A DNA stretch of 8,766 nucleotides, from NCBI GenBank assembly GCA_019237175.1, contig JAFAHP010000688.1, positions 1-8,766 on the forward strand. Reading direction: 5' to 3'. The DNA comes from Alphaproteobacteria bacterium. GTDB taxonomy: Bacteria; Pseudomonadota; Alphaproteobacteria; ATCC43930; CGMCC-115725. Numbering within the stretch: the stretch's first letter is position 1; every line of letters begins with the position of its first letter. Shown one piece after another: positions 5,722 to 8,766 of the stretch. The notes beneath the pieces were generated by a model. That model was given only the letters and a program-made list of their open reading frames with translations, was not told where the DNA came from and searched no databases. The translations under genes and the position numbers were made by a program.

Positions 5722-8700
5722 TCCGCCCCCTGCCGCTCTCGCGCCAGCACCGGCCTACCCTCGCCCGAAAGAGCCTCGGCCACCCGCGACGGACGATAAG
5801 GACGACCAATCCAGCGGGCAAAGCGGTCGAGATAGAGATAGATGACCGGGGTCGTGTACAGCGTCAGCCATTGCGAGATCAGCAGACCGCCGATAATCGC
5901 GATGCCGAGTGGCTGCCGCAATTCCGCGCCGCCGCCCTTGCCAAAGGCAATCGGCATCGCACCGAACAGTGCCGCGAATGTCGTCATCATGATCGGCCGG
6001 AAACGCAGCAGGCAGGCCTCGTGGATCGCCTCACGCGGGCTCTTGCCTTCGATGCGCTCGGCCTGCAGCGCAAAGTCGATCATCATGATCGCATTCTTCT
6101 TGACGATGCCGATCAGCAGGATCACGCCGACAATCGCGATCACCGACAGCTCGTAATGCAAAATCCACAGCAGCAGCAGCGCCCCGACACCGGCCGAAGG
6201 CAATGCCGACAGGATCGTGATCGGATGGATGTAGCTCTCGTAGAGAATGCCTAGCACGATATAGACGACGAGGATCGCCGCGGCGACCAAAAGCGGCATC
6301 GACGACAGCGATGCCTGGAAGGCCTGCGCCGTGCCCTGGAACGCGACGTTCAGCGTCGGCGGGACCCGCAGGCGCTCGGTGATCGCTTGAATCGCGTCGA
6401 CCGCCTGTCCAAGTGCCACGCCTGGAGCCAGATTGAACGACAGCGTCACCGCCGGGAAGATACCCTGGTGGCTGATAAGCAGGGGTTCGGCCTTGCGCGT
6501 GAAATGGGCGAAGCTGCTCAGCGGCACTTGCGCGCCGTTTGGTCCGGGCACATAGATTTTCGAAAGCACGTTCGGGTCCTGCTGGAACTGCGGCTGCACT
6601 TCGAGCACGACCTTGTATTGGTTCGTCGCGGTATAGATCGTCGCGACCTGCCGTTGGCCGAAAGCGTCGTAAAGCGTCTGGTCGATCTGGCTCATCGACA
6701 GCCCGAGGCGGTAGGCGGCGTCGCGATCGATCTCGATCGCCAGGTGCGCCGCGGCGATCTGTTGGTCGGAGGCAACGTCCTGCAGCTGCGGCAGTTTCCT
6801 CATTTCCTTTTCGAGGATCGGCGCCCAGCGGTTGAGTTCATCGCTGTTGGTGTCAGTCAGCGTGTATTGGTACTGGGTGCGCGACAGCCGCCCGCCGACG
6901 GTGATGTTTTGCGGTACCTGCATGAAGAATTTGGCGCCCTCGATGCCTGCGACTTTCTTGCGCAAGCGCTGAATGATCTGCTCCGCGGTGGCGTCGCGTT
7001 CGTCGTAGGGCTTCAAACCCCAAAAGATGCGCGAGGTGTTTTCGGCGGGGTTGTAGGGCGTTGCGCCATCGTAAGAGAAGACGCCCTCGACGCCGGGATC
7101 GTGCCTGACGATATCGACGACCTGGCGCCGGATCTTGTCGGTCTGGATCATCGAAGCGTCTTCGCGAAGATCCAGCTCGCCAAAGATGAAGCCCGTGTCC
7201 TGCTGCGGAAAAAACCCTTTCGGGATCACGACGTAGAGATAACCGGTCGCGACCATCAGCGAGAGCGTCGCGATCAGCGCCGGGAACTGGTGGCGGAAGA
7301 CGAAATTGAGCCCGCGGTCGTAGCCGCGCAGCGCCGCCTGGAAGACGCGCTCGGCGACGCGGTTGAAGCGGCCCTTCGGATGAAGTCCTTCCTGCTTTAG
7401 GAACAGCGAGCACAAGACCGGTGTCAAGGTCAGCGACACAATGGCGGACGCCATCACCGCCACCGCTACGGTCACGGCGAATTCGCGGAACAACCGGCCG
7501 ATGATCCCACCCATAAAGAACAGCGGGATGAACACCGCGATCAACGAGAAAGTGATCGAGATGATCGTGAAGCCGATTTGCCCTGCGCCCCGCAGCGCGG
7601 CGTCGAACGGGCGCATCCCCTGCTCGATGTACCGCACGATATTCTCGATCATGACGATCGCGTCGTCGACGATAAAACCGACCGAGATCGTCAACCCCAT
7701 CAGCGAGATGTTATCGATGCTGAAACCGCCGATATACATGACTCCGAAGGTGGCGACGAGCGACAGCGGCACAGCCAGGCTCGGGATCACCGTCGCCCAC
7801 AAGGTTCGCAAAAACAGGAAGATCACGATGACGACAAGACTGATTGTCAGCAGCATCGTGAATCGCACGTCACGGATGGAAGCGCGCGTCGTCAGCGACC
7901 GGTCCGACATCAGGTCGACGTGCACCGCCGGCGGCAACGACTGCTCGAGCTTTGGCATCAACGCTTCGATATCGTCCGCAACGGCGACCGTGTTGGCGCC
8001 GGGAGCTTTCTGGATAGCGACACCCTCCGCCCGCTGGTTTTCGAACCACGAGCGGAGCCGAGTATTCTGTACCGAGTTGATAACTTCGCCGACATCCTTG
8101 ATGCGGATCGGCGCGCCGTTGCGATAAGCGATAATCACGTTCCCGAAAGACTTGGCGTCGAACAGCTGATCGTTGGTGTCGAGCGCGATCGCCTGGTGTT
8201 CGCCCTCGATCTCGCCTTTCGGCTGGTTAACCGTTGCGTTGACCAGGGCGTTGCGCACGTCCTCGAGGCCGATGCCCTTGGCTGCGAGCGATGCCGGGTT
8301 GATCTGGACGCGGGCGGCATACGGCATCGAGCCAAAGACGAAGACCTGCCCCACGCCGGGCTCGGTCGACAGCCGTTCGGCGATGACGTTGTTGGCGTAA
8401 TCATCGACCTTGTAGGGCGGGAGAGCGTCGGAGTGGACGGCGTAGATCAGGATGGCAAAGTCCGCCGGGTTGACCTTGCGGTAGGTCGGCGGACTTGGCA
8501 GATCCTTCGGCAACAGGCCGCTTGCCGCATTGATCGCCTGCTGCACGTCCGACGCCGCCGCGTCGATGTTGCGCGACAAATCGAACTGCAACGTGATCGA
8601 GGTAACGCCGACGCCGCTCCACGACGTCATCTGGCTCAACGCCGGGATCGAGGTGAACTGCTGTTCGAGCGGGGTGGCGATCGCTGAGGCCATTGTGCGT

Positions 8701-8766
8701 GGATCGGCGCCGGGATACTGCGCGCTCACGCTGATCGTCGGGAAATCGACATTGGGCACCGGCGCT
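5718..8766 (-). CDS. RND multidrug efflux permease, MdtB/MdtC type, 5'-partial
   Basis: This is the inner-membrane proton-driven pump of a tripartite resistance-nodulation-division exporter, working with a periplasmic adaptor and a TolC-like channel. About 1015 codons are visible and the frame stays open to the right edge (APVPNVDFPTI...). Some 35-40 N-terminal residues with TM1 are therefore missing and the real start is outside. Counting the GTG at 8759 as residue 1, the proton-relay pair Asp365-Asp366 lies in TM4 (GFIVDDAIVMIENI). The TM10 lysine is Lys888 (VKKNAIMMIDFA) and the TM11 threonine about Thr926 (RPIMMTTFA), matching AcrB Asp407/408, Lys940 and Thr978. LPKDLPSPPTYRKVNPAD (83-100) and the two large periplasmic domains resemble the MdtB/MdtC/MuxB hydrophobe branch rather than metal exporters. 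No frameshift was seen. The downstream gene is marR, overlapping by four bases. An adaptor gene would be expected upstream, beyond 8766. No outer-membrane gene follows. Confidence 0.94.
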   Translation of the reverse strand, partial: APVPNVDFPTISVSAQYPGADPRTMASAIATPLEQQFTSIPALSQMTSWSGVGVTSITLQFDLSRNIDAAASDVQQAINAASGLLPKDLPSPPTYRKVNPADFAILIYAVHSDALPPYKVDDYANNVIAERLSTEPGVGQVFVFGSMPYAARVQINPASLAAKGIGLEDVRNALVNATVNQPKGEIEGEHQAIALDTNDQLFDAKSFGNVIIAYRNGAPIRIKDVGEVINSVQNTRLRSWFENQRAEGVAIQKAPGANTVAVADDIEALMPKLEQSLPPAVHVDLMSDRSLTTRASIRDVRFTMLLTISLVVIVIFLFLRTLWATVIPSLAVPLSLVATFGVMYIGGFSIDNISLMGLTISVGFIVDDAIVMIENIVRYIEQGMRPFDAALRGAGQIGFTIISITFSLIAVFIPLFFMGGIIGRLFREFAVTVAVAVMASAIVSLTLTPVLCSLFLKQEGLHPKGRFNRVAERVFQAALRGYDRGLNFVFRHQFPALIATLSLMVATGYLYVVIPKGFFPQQDTGFIFGELDLREDASMIQTDKIRRQVVDIVRHDPGVEGVFSYDGATPYNPAENTSRIFWGLKPYDERDATAEQIIQRLRKKVAGIEGAKFFMQVPQNITVGGRLSRTQYQYTLTDTNSDELNRWAPILEKEMRKLPQLQDVASDQQIAAAHLAIEIDRDAAYRLGLSMSQIDQTLYDAFGQRQVATIYTATNQYKVVLEVQPQFQQDPNVLSKIYVPGPNGAQVPLSSFAHFTRKAEPLLISHQGIFPAVTLSFNLAPGVALGQAVDAIQAITERLRVPPTLNVAFQGTAQAFQASLSSMPLLVAAAILVVYIVLGILYESYIHPITILSALPSAGVGALLLLWILHYELSVIAIVGVILLIGIVKKNAIMMIDFALQAERIEGKSPREAIHEACLLRFRPIMMTTFAALFGAMPIAFGKGGGAELRQPLGIAIIGGLLISQWLTLYTTPVIYLYLDRFARWIGRPYRPSRVAEALSGEGRPVLARERQGAE

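Noticed and set aside
6387..8687. Long plus-strand open frames (6387-7400, 337 codons; 7578-8687, 369 codons) opposite the RND permease
   Set aside because: They are antisense shadows of a high-GC gene. They are rich in Arg, Asp and His, have no domains, and the minus-strand frame is an unmistakable RND pump.
1..8766. tRNA/rRNA genes, CRISPR arrays, IS elements, att sites, toxin-antitoxin or phage-defence genes
   Set aside because: No cloverleaf-like segment, regular repeat array, transposase or terminal inverted repeat was seen, and no defence-family motif. All intact genes belong to ordinary efflux, redox and regulatory families.

Overview
The window is high-GC DNA (roughly 60-65% by eye) with strongly GC-rich third codon positions. 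The protein families and their sequence style look most like an alphaproteobacterium (Rhodospirillales, Rhizobiales or Sphingomonadales type). That placement is an impression from the proteins, not a database result. No RNA genes, CRISPR array, insertion sequence or phage module were seen.

Layout. (1) Positions 1-510 hold no intact gene. The minus strand carries a coding-like reading in two frames (about 398-243, then 240-43) that looks like a broken, unrecognised gene ending in a GC-rich hairpin. (2) Positions 511-2033 (+) encode a 14-TM-type DHA2/EmrB-QacA drug exporter of the major facilitator superfamily, split by a one-base frameshift near 1477-1479. (3) Positions 2095-3741 (-) encode an intact FAD-dependent GMC alcohol dehydrogenase/oxidase, convergent with the exporter. 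(4) Positions 3742-4392 are a long divergent gap with no intact gene. It holds candidate operator dyads, short coding-like segments in shifting frames, and an inverted repeat in the leader of the next gene. (5) Positions 4393-5145 (+) encode a classical NAD(P)-dependent short-chain dehydrogenase (SDR). (6) Positions 5161-5721 (-) encode a MarR-family regulator and 5718-8766 (-) an RND multidrug efflux permease of MdtB/MdtC type. The two overlap by four bases (GTGA), and the permease runs off the right edge without its first membrane helix.

How it may work together. Two oxidoreductases acting on alcohol, aldehyde or ketone type compounds are divergently transcribed between two export systems, one of which is co-transcribed with a MarR regulator. 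This fits handling of a lipophilic or toxic alcohol/ketone compound: oxidise it, pump it out, and sense it with MarR. The arrangement is inferred from context; no substrate can be read from the sequence. Every intact gene belongs to a well-known family. I found no convincing undescribed system. The most unusual points are the two apparent single-base frameshifts at the left end and the partly decayed intergenic region.
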